Shown piece by piece: positions 1-9,470 of a DNA stretch of 53,152 nt. Every line of letters begins with the position of its first letter. Position 1 is the stretch's first letter. This DNA comes from Cognatishimia sp. F0-27. Lineage in GTDB: Bacteria; Pseudomonadota; Alphaproteobacteria; Rhodobacterales; Rhodobacteraceae. The stretch spans positions 1 through 53,152 of the forward strand of contig NZ_JAFMPQ010000037.1 of the NCBI RefSeq assembly GCF_020667845.1, written 5' to 3'. Position numbers and translations under genes: made by a program. Under the pieces are notes generated by a model. The model saw only the letters and a program-made list of their open reading frames with translations. It had not been told where the DNA came from and did not search any database.

Positions 1-30
1 GGGGGCGCTGCCCCCGGACCCCCGGGATAT
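1..30. repeat. GC-rich intergenic palindrome
   Basis: Positions 1-15 read GGGGGCGCTGCCCCC, a 6-bp stem with a 3-base loop. It is followed by ACCCCCGGGATATTTCTGG. From memory, hairpins of this look followed by a GGATATTT motif are common between genes in Rhodobacteraceae. The role is unknown. A terminator is possible, but there is no T tract. Confidence 0.4.
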
Positions 31-50
31 TTCTGGCCCAAAGAAGCCGG

Positions 51-371
51 GCTCCGGTCGATCGACAATCCGGGGAGAGCGGGGCCTTGGACGTGGGGCT
101 GTCTGGCGCGGCGGGCGGTGACTGGATGTGGGGCTTGCCTGGCGCAGCGGGCGGATGGTGGGGCCGTCAAGGCATTTTGGCTGAACGCGGGACGGCGTGC
201 CGTGGTGCTGCCGTGCACGGGGGGATCATGCCCTCAAGACCTCGTGGCAGAGGTGGTTGCAGGGGCGGGTGCCAAGCGCCGCAAGCTAGGCGGATCGGGC
301 GCAACATCGGCAAGGCTGCACGCCGGCGCGCGGAAGCGCACGCGCGGCGATCCGAGACGCCGCGCCCGCGA
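51..371. other. Non-coding stretch downstream of moaA
   Basis: I recognise no gene here. Open frames on both strands are GC-driven and have no domain-like composition. Positions 91-160 hold two imperfect copies of a roughly 35-bp unit starting ACGTGGGGCTGTCTGGCG and ATGTGGGGCTTGCCTGGCG. Confidence 0.5.
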
Positions 372-1379
372 TCAGCCGCCGGTGTGGCTCATGTGGCGCG
401 ACACGCGACCGTCCACGGTTTGGCGCGAATAATCGAAATCATGCCCTTTCGGCTTGCGCCCGATTGCCGCGCGGATTGCGTCTTCGAGCGGGGCGTTGTC
501 GTGCGGGTGGTTGCGCAGGGCAGCCCGCAGATCGGCATTGTCTTCCTGTCCGAGGCACATGAAGAGTTCGCCCGTGCAGGTCAGCCGGACGCGGTTGCAG
601 CTTTCGCAGAAGTTATGCGTGAGCGGTGTGATGAAACCGATCTTCTGGCCGGTTTCCTCGAGCCGCACATAGCGGGCGGGACCGCCGGTGCGCTCGGGCA
701 GGTCGGTGAGCGTGTACTGTTCGGCGTAGCGGGCGCGCAGGTCGTCGAGTTTCCAGTACTGCGTCAGGCGGTCCTCGTTGCCGATATCGCCCATGGGCAT
801 GACTTCGATCCAGGTGAGATCCATGTCGCGGGAGGCACACCATTCGGTGATCGGGAAAAGCTCGTCCTCGTTGAAGCCCTTGAGCGCCACGGCGTTGATC
901 TTGACGCGGAGCCCGGCTTTCTGGGCGGCGTCGATGCCCTTGATCACCTGAGGCAGGCGGCCCCAACGGGTGATGTCGGCAAATTTCTGTTCGTCCATCG
1001 TGTCGAGCGAGACATTCACGCGCCGCACCCCGGCGGCGTAGAGATCGTCTGCGAAACGTTCGAGCTGGGAGCCGTTGGTTGTCAGCGTCAGTTCCTTGAG
1101 CGCGCCGCTGTCGAGGTGACGGGTCATGGACTGGAAGAAACGCATGATGTCGCGCCGGACCAGCGGTTCCCCGCCGGTGATGCGCAGCTTCTCGACGCCG
1201 AGATGCACGAAGGTCGAGCACATGCGGTCGAGCTCTTCCAGCGTCAGAAGCTCTTTCTTCGGCAGGAACTGCATGTTTTCGGACATGCAGTAGACACAAC
1301 GGAAATCGCACCTGTCCGTCACGGAAACGCGCAGGTAGGAGATCGGGCGGGCGAACGGGTCGATGAGCTTGACTGTCAT
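372..1379 (-). CDS. moaA: GTP 3',8-cyclase MoaA (molybdenum cofactor)
   Basis: This radical SAM enzyme catalyses the first step of molybdenum cofactor synthesis, converting GTP to (8S)-3',8-cyclo-7,8-dihydroGTP in the cytoplasm. Near the N-terminus CDFRCVYC supplies the CxxxCxxC cysteines for the SAM-binding 4Fe-4S cluster. A GGEPL motif follows. Near residue 260, [13 protein letters not shown] plus a later cysteine (LFMCLG) forms the second, substrate-binding cluster. The start at 1379 (MTVKLIDPF) gives 335 residues, the usual family length; in-frame ATGs at 1397, 1406 and 1415 would add 6-12 residues. The protein ends in a normal MoaA tail (HMSHTGG). No other moa gene is in the window. Confidence 0.95.
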   Translation of the reverse strand: MTVKLIDPFARPISYLRVSVTDRCDFRCVYCMSENMQFLPKKELLTLEELDRMCSTFVHLGVEKLRITGGEPLVRRDIMRFFQSMTRHLDSGALKELTLTTNGSQLERFADDLYAAGVRRVNVSLDTMDEQKFADITRWGRLPQVIKGIDAAQKAGLRVKINAVALKGFNEDELFPITEWCASRDMDLTWIEVMPMGDIGNEDRLTQYWKLDDLRARYAEQYTLTDLPERTGGPARYVRLEETGQKIGFITPLTHNFCESCNRVRLTCTGELFMCLGQEDNADLRAALRNHPHDNAPLEDAIRAAIGRKPKGHDFDYSRQTVDGRVSRHMSHTGG

Positions 1380-1481
1380 GGCAGGCAGAGTATCCATCGC
1401 TTTCATGGCGGACAAGCCTTGTGCGGCCTTTGGCGGCAGATCGGGTCAGACTGTCCGCCGCTTTTGACAGGAGTAGGCGCG

Positions 1482-2006
1482 ATGCGGTCAATCTGGGTAG
1501 GAGCGGTCTTGCTGACCATGGCGGGATGCGGTGATCTGGCGCTTTTGCCGCAGACCCCGGCACAGGAGCCGGCCGAGGATCCGGCGGCAGAGGCGATCGT
1601 TCCGGAGCCGGAGCCCGTGGCCAACCCGGTGGTGGACGCGCCGCCGCCACCGAAAGATGCGCGTACCGAGGAGCAGTTCGACACCACCACGGCAGAGGAG
1701 CGCGCCGAGGCGGCGGCCGCTCCGGCGGAGCCGGAAGGCGAGCGCAAGCTTGGCGATACGGTGGCCTCGCTTGGCGATCCCGCGCGCCCGGGGTTCTGGA
1801 TCGAGACGCCGCTGGTGAGCGCGCCGGGTAGGGGCCGGGTGTTCTATGCCGTGACGGGTAAGTCGGCGCAGGTTGATCTGATCCCGGCCGATGGACCAGC
1901 AACGGGCGGCAGCCGTCTGTCCCTGGCGGCGATGCGGTTGATCGAAGCGCCGCTGACCGATCTTCCCACCGTGGAAGTGTATACCGGCGGCAGTGACGAC
2001 AGCTGA
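1482..2006 (+). CDS. Small proline/glutamate-rich lipoprotein, unknown function
   Basis: A 174-residue protein starting MRSIWVGAVLLTMAGC, a short lipoprotein signal with a lipobox ending at Cys16, so it is probably anchored in the outer membrane. Residues 25-85 are low in complexity and rich in Pro, Glu and Ala, which suggests a flexible periplasmic linker. The C-terminal 80 residues (GFWIETPLVSAPGRGRVFY onward) are ordinary globular sequence and resemble small roseobacter proteins of unknown function. The ATG at 1482 follows AGGAG with suitable spacing. The gene is divergent from moaA (103 bp between starts) and converges on glmS. The open frame runs upstream to position 87 without a stop, but only this part reads as protein. 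Confidence 0.75.
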   Translation: MRSIWVGAVLLTMAGCGDLALLPQTPAQEPAEDPAAEAIVPEPEPVANPVVDAPPPPKDARTEEQFDTTTAEERAEAAAAPAEPEGERKLGDTVASLGDPARPGFWIETPLVSAPGRGRVFYAVTGKSAQVDLIPADGPATGGSRLSLAAMRLIEAPLTDLPTVEVYTGGSDDS

Positions 2007-2212
2007 GGCCGCTTTGGGCTGCGGTGCGCGCCGCGGCTGAGGTGCGCGCTTGCGGTGGTGCCGGTGTTCGCGAGACCCCGCGGCACGAGCGGGGGCGAGC
2101 AGCCGGTGGCAAGGCTGCCAAGCCGGGCGCGCCGGTCGGGCCGGGCATTCCGGGAAGGGCGACCGGGACAGGGCGATTCGGACAGGGCCAACCCCGGAGC
2201 GTGGGCGTCGCC

Positions 2213-4042
2213 CTATTCGACGGTCACCGATTTGGCCAGGTTGCGTGGCTGGTCCACATCCGTGCCCTTGGCGATTGCGGCGTGATAGGCGAGCAGCTGT
2301 GCCGGTAGCGCGTAGAGCAGCGGCGCGATGATTTCGGAGACGTCCGGCAGGCGGATCACCTGCCAGGCATCGGCACCGGCCTCGGCTTCGCCGGCGGCAT
2401 CGGTCACAAGCACCACCCTGCCGCCGCGCGCCATCACTTCGTGCATGTTCGAGATGGTCTTGTCGAACAAGCGGTCGCGAGGCGCAAAGACGATCACCGG
2501 AACGGTTTTGTCGATCAGAGCGATCGGCCCGTGCTTGAGCTCGCCCGAGGCGTAGGCTTCGGCGTGGATATAGCTGATTTCCTTGAGTTTCAGGGCTCCT
2601 TCGAGCGCAAGCGGATACATCAGGCCGCGCCCGAGGAAGAGCACGTCGCTGGCTTCGGCGATCTTGTGGGCCGCGTCCTGCATGCGGCTGTCAGAGCCGA
2701 GCGCCACGTTGAACACACCCGGCAGCGCGCGCAGATCGGCCAGCACCTCTGCGACGGCGGCCGAGCCCATGGTGCCACGCTGGCGGGCGGCTTCGAGCGC
2801 GAGGAGCAGCAACATGTTGAGCTGGCAGGTGAAGGCCTTTGTGGAGGCGACGCCGATTTCGGTGCCCGCATGGATCGGCAGAGCGAGCGTGCTCTCGCGC
2901 GCGATGGAGGAGGTTTCGACATTGATCACGGACAGGATGCTGTCGGCCTTGCCCTGGCAGTAGCGCAGCGCGGCCAGCGTGTCGGCGGTCTCGCCGGACT
3001 GGCTGACGAAGAGCGCGACGGTGCCGGGGGTGATCGGCGGCTCGCGGTAGCGGAACTCGGAAGCGATATCGACTTCCACGGGGATGCGGGCGAGGCGCTC
3101 GAACCAGTATTTCGCCGTCAGGCAGGCATAGAAGGCGGTGCCACAGGCGACCATGACGAGCCGGTCGACCTTGGTGAAATCGACGCCCGGTGCAGGCAGA
3201 GCGATGCGGTCGCCATCGAGCGCGGCGTCCAGCGCGTTGGCCAGCACCGAGGGCTGCTCGGCGATTTCCTTGGCCATGAAATGCTTGTAGCCGTCCTTGT
3301 CGACGCGGGCCGCATCCATGCGGATCCGGGTCTCTGGCCGGGAGACGGGGGTGCCGTTCTCGTCGAAGATTTCGGCGCCGGCGCGGGTGATCACGGCGCG
3401 GTCGCCCTCTTCGAGATAGGTGACCCGGTCGGTCAGCTGGGACAAGGCGATGGCGTCGGAGCCGACATACATCTCGCGGGCGGTCTCATCATGGCCGTGA
3501 CCGATTGCCATCGGACTGCCCTTGCGCGCGGCAACGAGCAGATCCTCTTCGCCGTCGAAGAGGAAGACCAGCGCGAAGGCGCCTTCGAGGCGGCCGAGCG
3601 TTTGCATCGCGGCCTCGACCGGGCTGGCGCCACGCGCCATCAGGTGCTGGGTCATCAACGCAACGGTTTCGGTGTCGGTGTCGGTCTGGGGGGCGATCCC
3701 GTGTTGGGCCAGCTCGGCGCGCAGGTCCTTGAAGTTCTCGATGATGCCGTTATGCACCACGGCCACGTTGCCCGCGCGATGCGGATGCGCGTTGTTCTCG
3801 GTGGGCGCGCCATGGGTGGCCCAGCGGGTATGCCCGATCCCGACCTTGCCGGGCAGGGGGTCGTGCACCAGCAGGTCCGACAGCGCCGACAGTTTGCCGA
3901 CCGCGCGGCGGCGGGCCAGCCGGGACTTGTGCACCGTTGCGATCCCGGCGCTGTCATAGCCGCGGTATTCGAGCCGCCGCAGCGCCTCGACCAGGGCGGG
4001 GGCCACTTCGTGATTGCCCAGAATGCCGATAATGCCACACAT
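2213..4042 (-). CDS. glmS: Glutamine--fructose-6-phosphate aminotransferase (isomerizing)
   Basis: This enzyme makes glucosamine-6-phosphate from fructose-6-phosphate and glutamine, the entry step to UDP-GlcNAc, peptidoglycan and LPS. The start MCGIIGILGN puts the catalytic nucleophile at Cys2 once Met is removed. The glutaminase domain covers about residues 2-220 (GHTRWATHG present). Two SIS sugar-isomerase domains follow (SQSGETADT), and the C-terminus is the conserved DQPRNLAKSVTVE. The length of 609 residues is normal. The frame is open further upstream, but Met at 4042 is fixed by the need for Cys2. It lies 94 bp downstream of glmU on the same strand, so the two are likely co-transcribed. 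I saw no glmS ribozyme, as expected outside Gram-positives. Confidence 0.97.
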   Translation of the reverse strand: MCGIIGILGNHEVAPALVEALRRLEYRGYDSAGIATVHKSRLARRRAVGKLSALSDLLVHDPLPGKVGIGHTRWATHGAPTENNAHPHRAGNVAVVHNGIIENFKDLRAELAQHGIAPQTDTDTETVALMTQHLMARGASPVEAAMQTLGRLEGAFALVFLFDGEEDLLVAARKGSPMAIGHGHDETAREMYVGSDAIALSQLTDRVTYLEEGDRAVITRAGAEIFDENGTPVSRPETRIRMDAARVDKDGYKHFMAKEIAEQPSVLANALDAALDGDRIALPAPGVDFTKVDRLVMVACGTAFYACLTAKYWFERLARIPVEVDIASEFRYREPPITPGTVALFVSQSGETADTLAALRYCQGKADSILSVINVETSSIARESTLALPIHAGTEIGVASTKAFTCQLNMLLLLALEAARQRGTMGSAAVAEVLADLRALPGVFNVALGSDSRMQDAAHKIAEASDVLFLGRGLMYPLALEGALKLKEISYIHAEAYASGELKHGPIALIDKTVPVIVFAPRDRLFDKTISNMHEVMARGGRVVLVTDAAGEAEAGADAWQVIRLPDVSEIIAPLLYALPAQLLAYHAAIAKGTDVDQPRNLAKSVTVE

Positions 4043-4136
4043 GATGAAATCCCTCGAAGCGGTGCCTGTCGTGTTGGTCTGTGCCGGGCGGGTTCCCGCG
4101 CCCCCGGCCGTGTTGGTCTTTGCCCGGCCGGTCGGG

Positions 4137-5501
4137 TCAGACGTTCTTGGTCTTTTTGGCCTGTGCCGCAGCTTTGCGGGCGCGCAGCATGGACATGAGC
4201 TTGCGGGCGAAACCGGGTTTGTTGTCCTGCGCGGCGCGGGCGATGGCAAGCGCGCCTTCCGGAACGTCCTTGGTGACGACGGAGCCGGTGGCGGTCATCG
4301 CCTCGTCCCCCACGGAGACCGGCGCCACGAGCAGCGAGCCCGCCCCGACAAAGACCCGCTCACCAATCACCGTGCGATGCTTCGACACCCCGTCGTAGTT
4401 GCAGGTGATGACCCCGGCGCCGATATTTGTGCCCTTGCCCACATCGGCATCGCCCACATAGGTCAGGTGGTTGACCTTGGCGCCCTCGTGGATCTGGGCG
4501 TTCTTGATCTCGACGAAATTGCCGACGCGCACGTTCTCGGCCAGTTCGGCGCCGGGGCGCAGGCGCGCGAAGGGCCCCATCTGAACGCCCCGGCTCACAT
4601 GGGCGTCCTCCAGATAGCAGAAGGACTTGATCAGCGCGCCGCTTTCCACCGTGACGCGCGGCCCGATCACCACGTTCGGCTCAACCACCGTGTCGCGGCC
4701 AATCGCGGTATCCCAGGCGACAAACAGCGTCTCCGGCGCCAGCAGCGTCACCCCGTTCTCCATCAGCTCGGCCCGCGCGCGCGCCTGGAACGCGGCTTCG
4801 GCGGCGGCGAGTTCGGCGCGGGAATTGACCCCGAGCGTTTCGGCCTCGTCGCAACGCACGACCCCCGCGCTCAGCCCGCGTGACCGGGCAATGCCAACGA
4901 TATCGGTGAGGTAATATTCGCCCGCGGCGTTGTCATTGCCCACGGCGTCGATCAGGTCGAACAGAAGATCGGCTTTCGCCGCCACCACGCCCGAATTGCA
5001 CAGGGTGATGGCGCGCTCCGCCTCGGTTGCGTCCTTGAACTCGACAATCCGTTCGAGGCTGTCGCCTTCCGTCACGAGACGGCCATAGCGCCCCGGGTCG
5101 GCTGCCTCGAAGCCCAGCACCACCACGTCTTGCGTGGCGCGCGCGGCGCACATGGCTTCCAGCGTTTCTTCGCGGATGAAGGGCGTGTCGCCGTACAGCA
5201 CGATGGCATCGCCGTCGAACCCGTCGAGCGCGGCGCGGGCCTGAGCCACCGCATGGGCGGTGCCGAGCTGTTCGGTCTGGCGCACGGTGAGTGCTTCGGG
5301 GTCGTGCTCCGCCGCGGCGGCCTCGACCATCTCGGCGTGGTGACCTGCGACGACCACGCAGCGTTCCGGCGCGAGCGCCTGTCCGGCCCGCATGGCGTGC
5401 CAGAGCATCGGCGCATGGCCGATCCTGTGCAGGACCTTGGGGAGATCGGAGTCCATCCGCGTGCCTTTCCCGGCCGCCAGAACGATCAATGCGGTGCTCA
5501 T
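4137..5501 (-). CDS. glmU: Bifunctional UDP-GlcNAc pyrophosphorylase / GlcN-1-P acetyltransferase
   Basis: The protein acetylates glucosamine-1-phosphate and then couples it to UTP to give UDP-GlcNAc. The N-terminal uridyltransferase domain begins with LAAGKGTRM (residues 8-16). The C-terminal half has hexapeptide-repeat (left-handed beta-helix) sequence, with LRPGAEL, GNFVEIKNA and the acetyltransferase segment NYDGVSKHRT. The length is 454 residues. The start at 5501 (MSTALIVLAAGKG) is preferred over an in-frame upstream ATG at 5561. It is followed by glmS, placing two consecutive steps of one pathway together, and is divergent from the HAD phosphatase at 5639. The C-terminus is lysine-rich (KAAAQAKKTKNV). 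Confidence 0.96.
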   Translation of the reverse strand: MSTALIVLAAGKGTRMDSDLPKVLHRIGHAPMLWHAMRAGQALAPERCVVVAGHHAEMVEAAAAEHDPEALTVRQTEQLGTAHAVAQARAALDGFDGDAIVLYGDTPFIREETLEAMCAARATQDVVVLGFEAADPGRYGRLVTEGDSLERIVEFKDATEAERAITLCNSGVVAAKADLLFDLIDAVGNDNAAGEYYLTDIVGIARSRGLSAGVVRCDEAETLGVNSRAELAAAEAAFQARARAELMENGVTLLAPETLFVAWDTAIGRDTVVEPNVVIGPRVTVESGALIKSFCYLEDAHVSRGVQMGPFARLRPGAELAENVRVGNFVEIKNAQIHEGAKVNHLTYVGDADVGKGTNIGAGVITCNYDGVSKHRTVIGERVFVGAGSLLVAPVSVGDEAMTATGSVVTKDVPEGALAIARAAQDNKPGFARKLMSMLRARKAAAQAKKTKNV

Positions 5502-5570
5502 GCCAGACTGTGCCTCTTGCCCTTTTGCCACGCTTTTGGCGTAAGCACCCCATCCACACAAGACGCAACT

Positions 5571-5599
5571 TGCTCACGCTTGGTTGCGGGTTATGTCAA
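5571..5599 (-). promoter_or_regulatory. Candidate sigma-70 promoter for glmU-glmS
   Basis: Read on the minus strand, a perfect -35 box TTGACA lies at 5594-5599. A 17-base spacer leads to a weak -10 (TGAGCA) at 5571-5576, about 70 bp upstream of the glmU start. Alphaproteobacterial promoters often have a good -35 with a poor -10, so this is plausible but untested. Confidence 0.35.
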
Positions 5600-5638
5600 A
5601 GGCGCTGTGGGCCATGTCGGTCTGCGTCAGGAGGTGTG

Positions 5639-6304
5639 ATGCGCTGTGTGATCTTCGATCTGGATGGAACGCTGGCGGACACCAGCGGCGATCTCATCGC
5701 CGCAGCCAATCACTGCCTGGCCGAGATGGGGGCCGCGACGCGGCTCGATCCGGCGCGGGATGCGGGCACGGCCCTGCGCGGCGGGCGCGCGATGCTGCGC
5801 CTTGGCTTGTCGCGCGAGACCGGCGAAGCCGACGAGGCGGTGATCGACCAATGGTATCAGCCGCTGCTGCGCGCCTATGAGGACAATATCGCCGAGCACA
5901 CCGTGTTTTACCCCGGCGCGCTCGACGCGGTGGAGCGGCTGCGCAGCAATGGCTACGCGGTGGGGATCTGCACCAACAAGCCCGAAGGGCTGGCCGAACA
6001 ACTCATGCACACGCTTGGTGCGCGCAGCCTGTTCCACAGCCTGATCGGGGCCGATACCCTGCCGGTGCGCAAACCCGACCCGGCGCCGTTCTGGGCCGCG
6101 GTCGAGGGCGCGGGCGGGCACCGCGATGCGGCGATGCTGGTGGGCGACACGGAGACCGACCGCAACACCGCGCGCGCGGCGGGTCGGCCCTGCCTTCTGG
6201 TGACGTTTGGCCCGGGGGGCGGCGACATGGCCGCGCTTGATCCCGAAGGGTTGCTTTCGGGATATGACAGGCTGGATGACGCGGTGGCAGCGCTGATCGG
6301 CTAG
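5639..6304 (+). CDS. gph: HAD phosphatase, phosphoglycolate phosphatase type
   Basis: A 221-residue haloacid-dehalogenase-superfamily hydrolase. Motif I, DLDGT, is at residues 7-11, with the nucleophile and acid/base aspartates. Motif II is ICTNKPEG, the motif III lysine lies in VRKPDPAPF, and motif IV is VGDTETD. The sequence between motifs I and II is the alpha-helical C1 cap of the Gph/PGP group, which removes 2-phosphoglycolate formed from oxidised DNA ends or by Rubisco oxygenation. Substrate identity within this group is not secure from sequence. The ATG at 5639 follows AGGAGG. The gene is divergent from glmU. Confidence 0.85.
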   Translation: MRCVIFDLDGTLADTSGDLIAAANHCLAEMGAATRLDPARDAGTALRGGRAMLRLGLSRETGEADEAVIDQWYQPLLRAYEDNIAEHTVFYPGALDAVERLRSNGYAVGICTNKPEGLAEQLMHTLGARSLFHSLIGADTLPVRKPDPAPFWAAVEGAGGHRDAAMLVGDTETDRNTARAAGRPCLLVTFGPGGGDMAALDPEGLLSGYDRLDDAVAALIG

Positions 6305-6490
6305 GCCCCCGCGGCGTGTGACGGGCCTGCGTCAGGCGTGCCGCCTTTGCAACGCCGCGCTGTGGCGGGCAGGCGTGGTCGGCCGGAACGCCTGGGCTGG
6401 GCGGGCGCTTTGCTACATCGGGAAAACATCTTTGATCGGGGGTGCGATCCGGGATTGACGGGTCCGCCGACAGACCGCACCATTTGCGCC

Positions 6491-7687
6491 ATGACAGAGA
6501 TCTTCACAGGCAGTTTCACACAGCAGGAGCCGATTCCCGAGGCGGGCATTGCGGCGGCGCTGCGGGTTTTGCAGTCCGGGCGGCTGCACCGCTACAACGT
6601 GGCCGAGGGCGAGACCGCCGAGACGGCCTTGCTCGAGGAAGACTTCGCCGCGATCACCGGGGCGCGGTTCTGCGTTGCGCTGTCCTCCGGTGGCTATGCG
6701 CTGGCTTGTGCGATGCGCGCGGCGGGGGTGACGGCGGGCGCGCGGGTTCTGACCAACGCCTTCACGCTGGCCCCGGTGCCGGGGGCGATCGCCGCCGTGG
6801 GGGCGGTGCCGGTGTTCGTGGGTGTGACCGAGGCGTTGGTGATCGACCTTGACGACCTCGAACGGAAGGCGGCAAGCGCCGACTGGCTGATGCTGAGCCA
6901 CATGCGCGGCCATCTGTGTGACATGGATCGGCTGATGGCGATCTGCGCCCGGCATGGCGTCACCGTGATCGAGGATTGTGCGCATACGATGGGCGGGTCC
7001 TGGCGCGGGACTCCGTCGGGGCGGTTTGGGGTGGCGGGATGCTTTTCGACGCAGACCTACAAACACGCCAATTCCGGAGAGGGCGGGTTCCTGATCACCG
7101 ATGACGAGATGCTGGCGGCGCGGGCGATCCTGTTGTCGGGCAGCTACATGCTGTATGACCGGCACCGGGCTGCACCGGCACCGGAGGTGTTCGAGCGGGT
7201 CAAGTATCTGACGCCGAACATGTCGGGGCGGATGGACAACCTGCGCGCCGCCATCCTGCGCCCGCAACTGGCCGATCTCGACAGGCAGGTGGCGCGTTGG
7301 AATGCGCGCTACGCGGTGGTGGATGCGGGGCTGCGCGACACGCCGGGCCTGACGCGGATCGCCCGCCCGGCGGAGGAGGTCTTTGTCGGCTCTTCGATCC
7401 AGTTCCTGCTGCTGGACTGGTCCGACGAGGCCATTCGCGCGGTGCTTGCACGCTGTGCCGCGCGGGGGGTGGAGCTGAAATGGTTCGGCGCGCCGGAACC
7501 CGCGGGGTTTACCTCGCGCTATGACAGCTGGCGCTACGCCCCGTCGGAGCGGATGCCCGCGTCAGACCGGATCCTGCGCGCGGTGGTAGACATGCGCTTG
7601 CCGCTGACCTTCTCGGAGGAGGATTGCGCGACCATTGCGCGGATCATCCGGCAGGAGGTCGCCGGGGTGTCAGAGCAGGCGGCGTGA
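6491..7687 (+). CDS. DegT/DnrJ/EryC1-family PLP aminotransferase
   Basis: A 398-residue fold-type I PLP enzyme of the sugar aminotransferase (DegT/StrS) family. ALSSGGYAL (about residues 63-71) is the phosphate-binding loop region. VIEDCAHTMGG holds the PLP-stacking aspartate. Lys191 in TYKHANSGEGG sits where the Schiff-base lysine is expected. These enzymes usually aminate keto-sugars for surface polysaccharides or secondary metabolites. No sugar-nucleotide genes flank it, so the substrate is unknown. It converges on the Fur gene. The ATG at 6491 gives an N-terminus typical of the family (FTGSFTQQEPIPE). Confidence 0.85.
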   Translation: MTEIFTGSFTQQEPIPEAGIAAALRVLQSGRLHRYNVAEGETAETALLEEDFAAITGARFCVALSSGGYALACAMRAAGVTAGARVLTNAFTLAPVPGAIAAVGAVPVFVGVTEALVIDLDDLERKAASADWLMLSHMRGHLCDMDRLMAICARHGVTVIEDCAHTMGGSWRGTPSGRFGVAGCFSTQTYKHANSGEGGFLITDDEMLAARAILLSGSYMLYDRHRAAPAPEVFERVKYLTPNMSGRMDNLRAAILRPQLADLDRQVARWNARYAVVDAGLRDTPGLTRIARPAEEVFVGSSIQFLLLDWSDEAIRAVLARCAARGVELKWFGAPEPAGFTSRYDSWRYAPSERMPASDRILRAVVDMRLPLTFSEEDCATIARIIRQEVAGVSEQAA

Positions 7688-7801
7688 GCGCCGGTTTGGT
7701 GGCTCTTTCGAGCGGCTTGCGCGGCGGATCACAGATCGCGCGGGACGGGCGGGGGTTGGATCGCGGCTTGGGCGCATCGTGGACGTGCCACCCGTCGTGG
7801 A

Positions 7802-8233
7802 TCAGCCTTTCTTGAGCGGGACGCCGTAGAGTTCCATGCGGTGACCCGTCAGACGGTAGCCGAGCTTGGCGGCGATCTTTTCCTGCAACGCCTCGATTTC
7901 AGGGTCGACGAATTCGATCACCGCACCGGTCTTGAGATCGATCAGGTGGTCGTGATGGGCGCGTTCCGCATCCTCGTAGCGCGCCCGCCCGTCGCCGAAA
8001 TCCACCTTTTCAAGGATGCCTTCCTCCTCGAACAGCTTGACCGTTCGGTAAACCGTGGCGAGCGAAATGCGCGGGTCCCGTTGCGAGGCGCGGGCATAGA
8101 GTTCCTCGACATCGGGGTGATCGGTGCTGTCCTGGAGCACATCGGCGATCGTTTTACGCTGACCGGTCATGCGCAGACCCTGCGCGGCGCAGCGTTCGGC
8201 GATGGTTTCGGATATGCGGGAACGGTCGGGCAC
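7802..8233 (-). CDS. fur: Fur-family metalloregulator (Fur/Mur)
   Basis: A Fur-superfamily repressor. The winged-helix DNA-binding domain is in the first 85 residues (LRMTGQRKTIADVL, SLATVYRTVKLFEEEG). The metal-binding and dimerisation domain has the hallmark HHDHLID followed by EFVDPEIEALQ and a final GHRMELYGV. No CxxC zinc motif is present. Its closest resemblance is to the alphaproteobacterial Fur/Mur type, which responds to Mn or Fe, rather than Irr. The start is uncertain: GTG at 8233 gives 143 residues, the usual length, while an ATG at 8332 would add 33 Arg-rich residues that look unlike protein. It lies downstream of the DUF533 gene on the same strand. Confidence 0.88.
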   Translation of the reverse strand: MPDRSRISETIAERCAAQGLRMTGQRKTIADVLQDSTDHPDVEELYARASQRDPRISLATVYRTVKLFEEEGILEKVDFGDGRARYEDAERAHHDHLIDLKTGAVIEFVDPEIEALQEKIAAKLGYRLTGHRMELYGVPLKKG

Positions 8234-8363
8234 GAGGGTGTCTCGGGTCTGGTCGGATCGGCGCGCTTCGGGTCGAGCCCTGCGCTGTGTGGCGCTCCTG
8301 ATACGGGGCTGCGCGCCCGAGGGCAAGGGCAAGTGGGCGCAGCCCCGGATCGGGGGCGTGGGG

Positions 8364-9281
8364 TCAGGCGTAGAGCGGCTTCATGCCCATCTGCATGTGC
8401 AGCGCGTTGACCACGGGTTCCTGCAAGCCCATCGCGCTGGCCAGCCGGTGCAGGTATTGCGCCTCGGCCTGCGTGTCGACGCGGATGGTCATCAGCGAGG
8501 CGGAGTAGACCTGCATCCGTTGCGCTTCGGGCGTCTCCGCCGCCAGCGCGTCGGGATCGACCGGGGCGGCGAGTTGGGTCTTGATGAAGTCCACATCGCC
8601 CGGGTCGGCATCGGGGCCGAGCGTTTCGAGGATCTTGGCGCGTTCGGAGGCGTCGATATCGCCATCCGATTTTGCCGCCTGGATCATGGCGCGCAGCATC
8701 AGCCCGGCGGCTTCTTCGGCTTCCGGTGCGGGGGTGGCCGATTGCATCGCGTCGATCATCTGCCCCGCGCCCTGGCCCTGTGCGGTGGCGGCGGCGCCGC
8801 TGGCCATGGCAAGAAGGCCGGCCAGACCGGTGCCGCCCTCGCCAAGCTGCGACAGCAGACCCGGCTTGCCGCCGCCCGAGCCGCCGCCAGGCGCCGCTCC
8901 GAACATCTGTGAGAGGTCGAAGCCGCCGGCGCCGGCTTGCAACTTGGCCATCATCTCTTCCATCTGCGGCCCTGCGCCGGCCTGCATTTTCTGCATCATG
9001 TCCGCGAGCGGCGATCCGTCGCCCATTAGCCCGCCAAGACCGCCCTTGGACATCTGCGCCATCATGTCCGCAAGCGGGTTGCCCGCTGCGCCGGCCGGCG
9101 GTTGCGCGCCCGAGAGGCCCTGCACCATCTGGGCTTGGGCGCGGGCATTGGGATCCTGCGCGGGCACCTGCGCGTCGCCGCCAAGCAGGGTGCCAAGCCC
9201 GCCGCTTCCGGCAAAGTGGTCGACGCCGCGTGCGGCTGCATATCCTATGGCGACTTTCGCCAGTGTTCCCATTAGGCCCAT
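8364..9281 (-). CDS. DUF533 / TerB-like protein
   Basis: A 305-residue protein. The N-terminal segment (MGLMGTLAKVAIGYAAARGV) is typical of the DUF533/YebE group. The middle 130 residues are rich in Met, Gly, Ala and Gln, with repeated PLADMM motifs (about residues 70-76 and 90-96), and look disordered or amyloid-like. The C-terminal 120 residues (LMLRAMIQAAKSDGDIDASE) form a TerB-like all-helical domain with an acidic loop of the kind that may bind metal. The start at 9281 has the strong Shine-Dalgarno GGGAGGAAA. The function is unknown; tellurite resistance is an annotation habit, not evidence. Confidence 0.8.
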   Translation of the reverse strand: MGLMGTLAKVAIGYAAARGVDHFAGSGGLGTLLGGDAQVPAQDPNARAQAQMVQGLSGAQPPAGAAGNPLADMMAQMSKGGLGGLMGDGSPLADMMQKMQAGAGPQMEEMMAKLQAGAGGFDLSQMFGAAPGGGSGGGKPGLLSQLGEGGTGLAGLLAMASGAAATAQGQGAGQMIDAMQSATPAPEAEEAAGLMLRAMIQAAKSDGDIDASERAKILETLGPDADPGDVDFIKTQLAAPVDPDALAAETPEAQRMQVYSASLMTIRVDTQAEAQYLHRLASAMGLQEPVVNALHMQMGMKPLYA

Positions 9282-9470
9282 CGTTTCCTCCCGATCCGTC
9301 TTGGCTGTTGAACGCTCAGACTGACAGGTTTGGGCGAGACTGCACAGCCCCCCGTGCGCCGCCGTGCCGGACAGTCGCAGAGCGCAGGTCAATGAGCGGT
9401 CCGCGGGAGGGGCGTTTGGCGGCGCGCGAGGGCGGGCTTGCTTGGCAGCGGTCCCCGCGCCCAGCAGGCG

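Noticed and set aside
87-1481. Long plus-strand open frame leading into the lipoprotein
   Set aside because: It is antisense to moaA and Arg/Gly/His-rich. Only the segment from 1482, with a lipoprotein signal and ribosome-binding site, reads as protein.
2441-4198. 585-residue plus-strand frame across glmS
   Set aside because: It lies fully antisense to a clear glmS, and high GC keeps the opposite frame open. There is no domain-like sequence.
8364-9281. Tellurite resistance determinant
   Set aside because: Only a TerB-like fold is present. No terC, terD or other ter genes accompany it.
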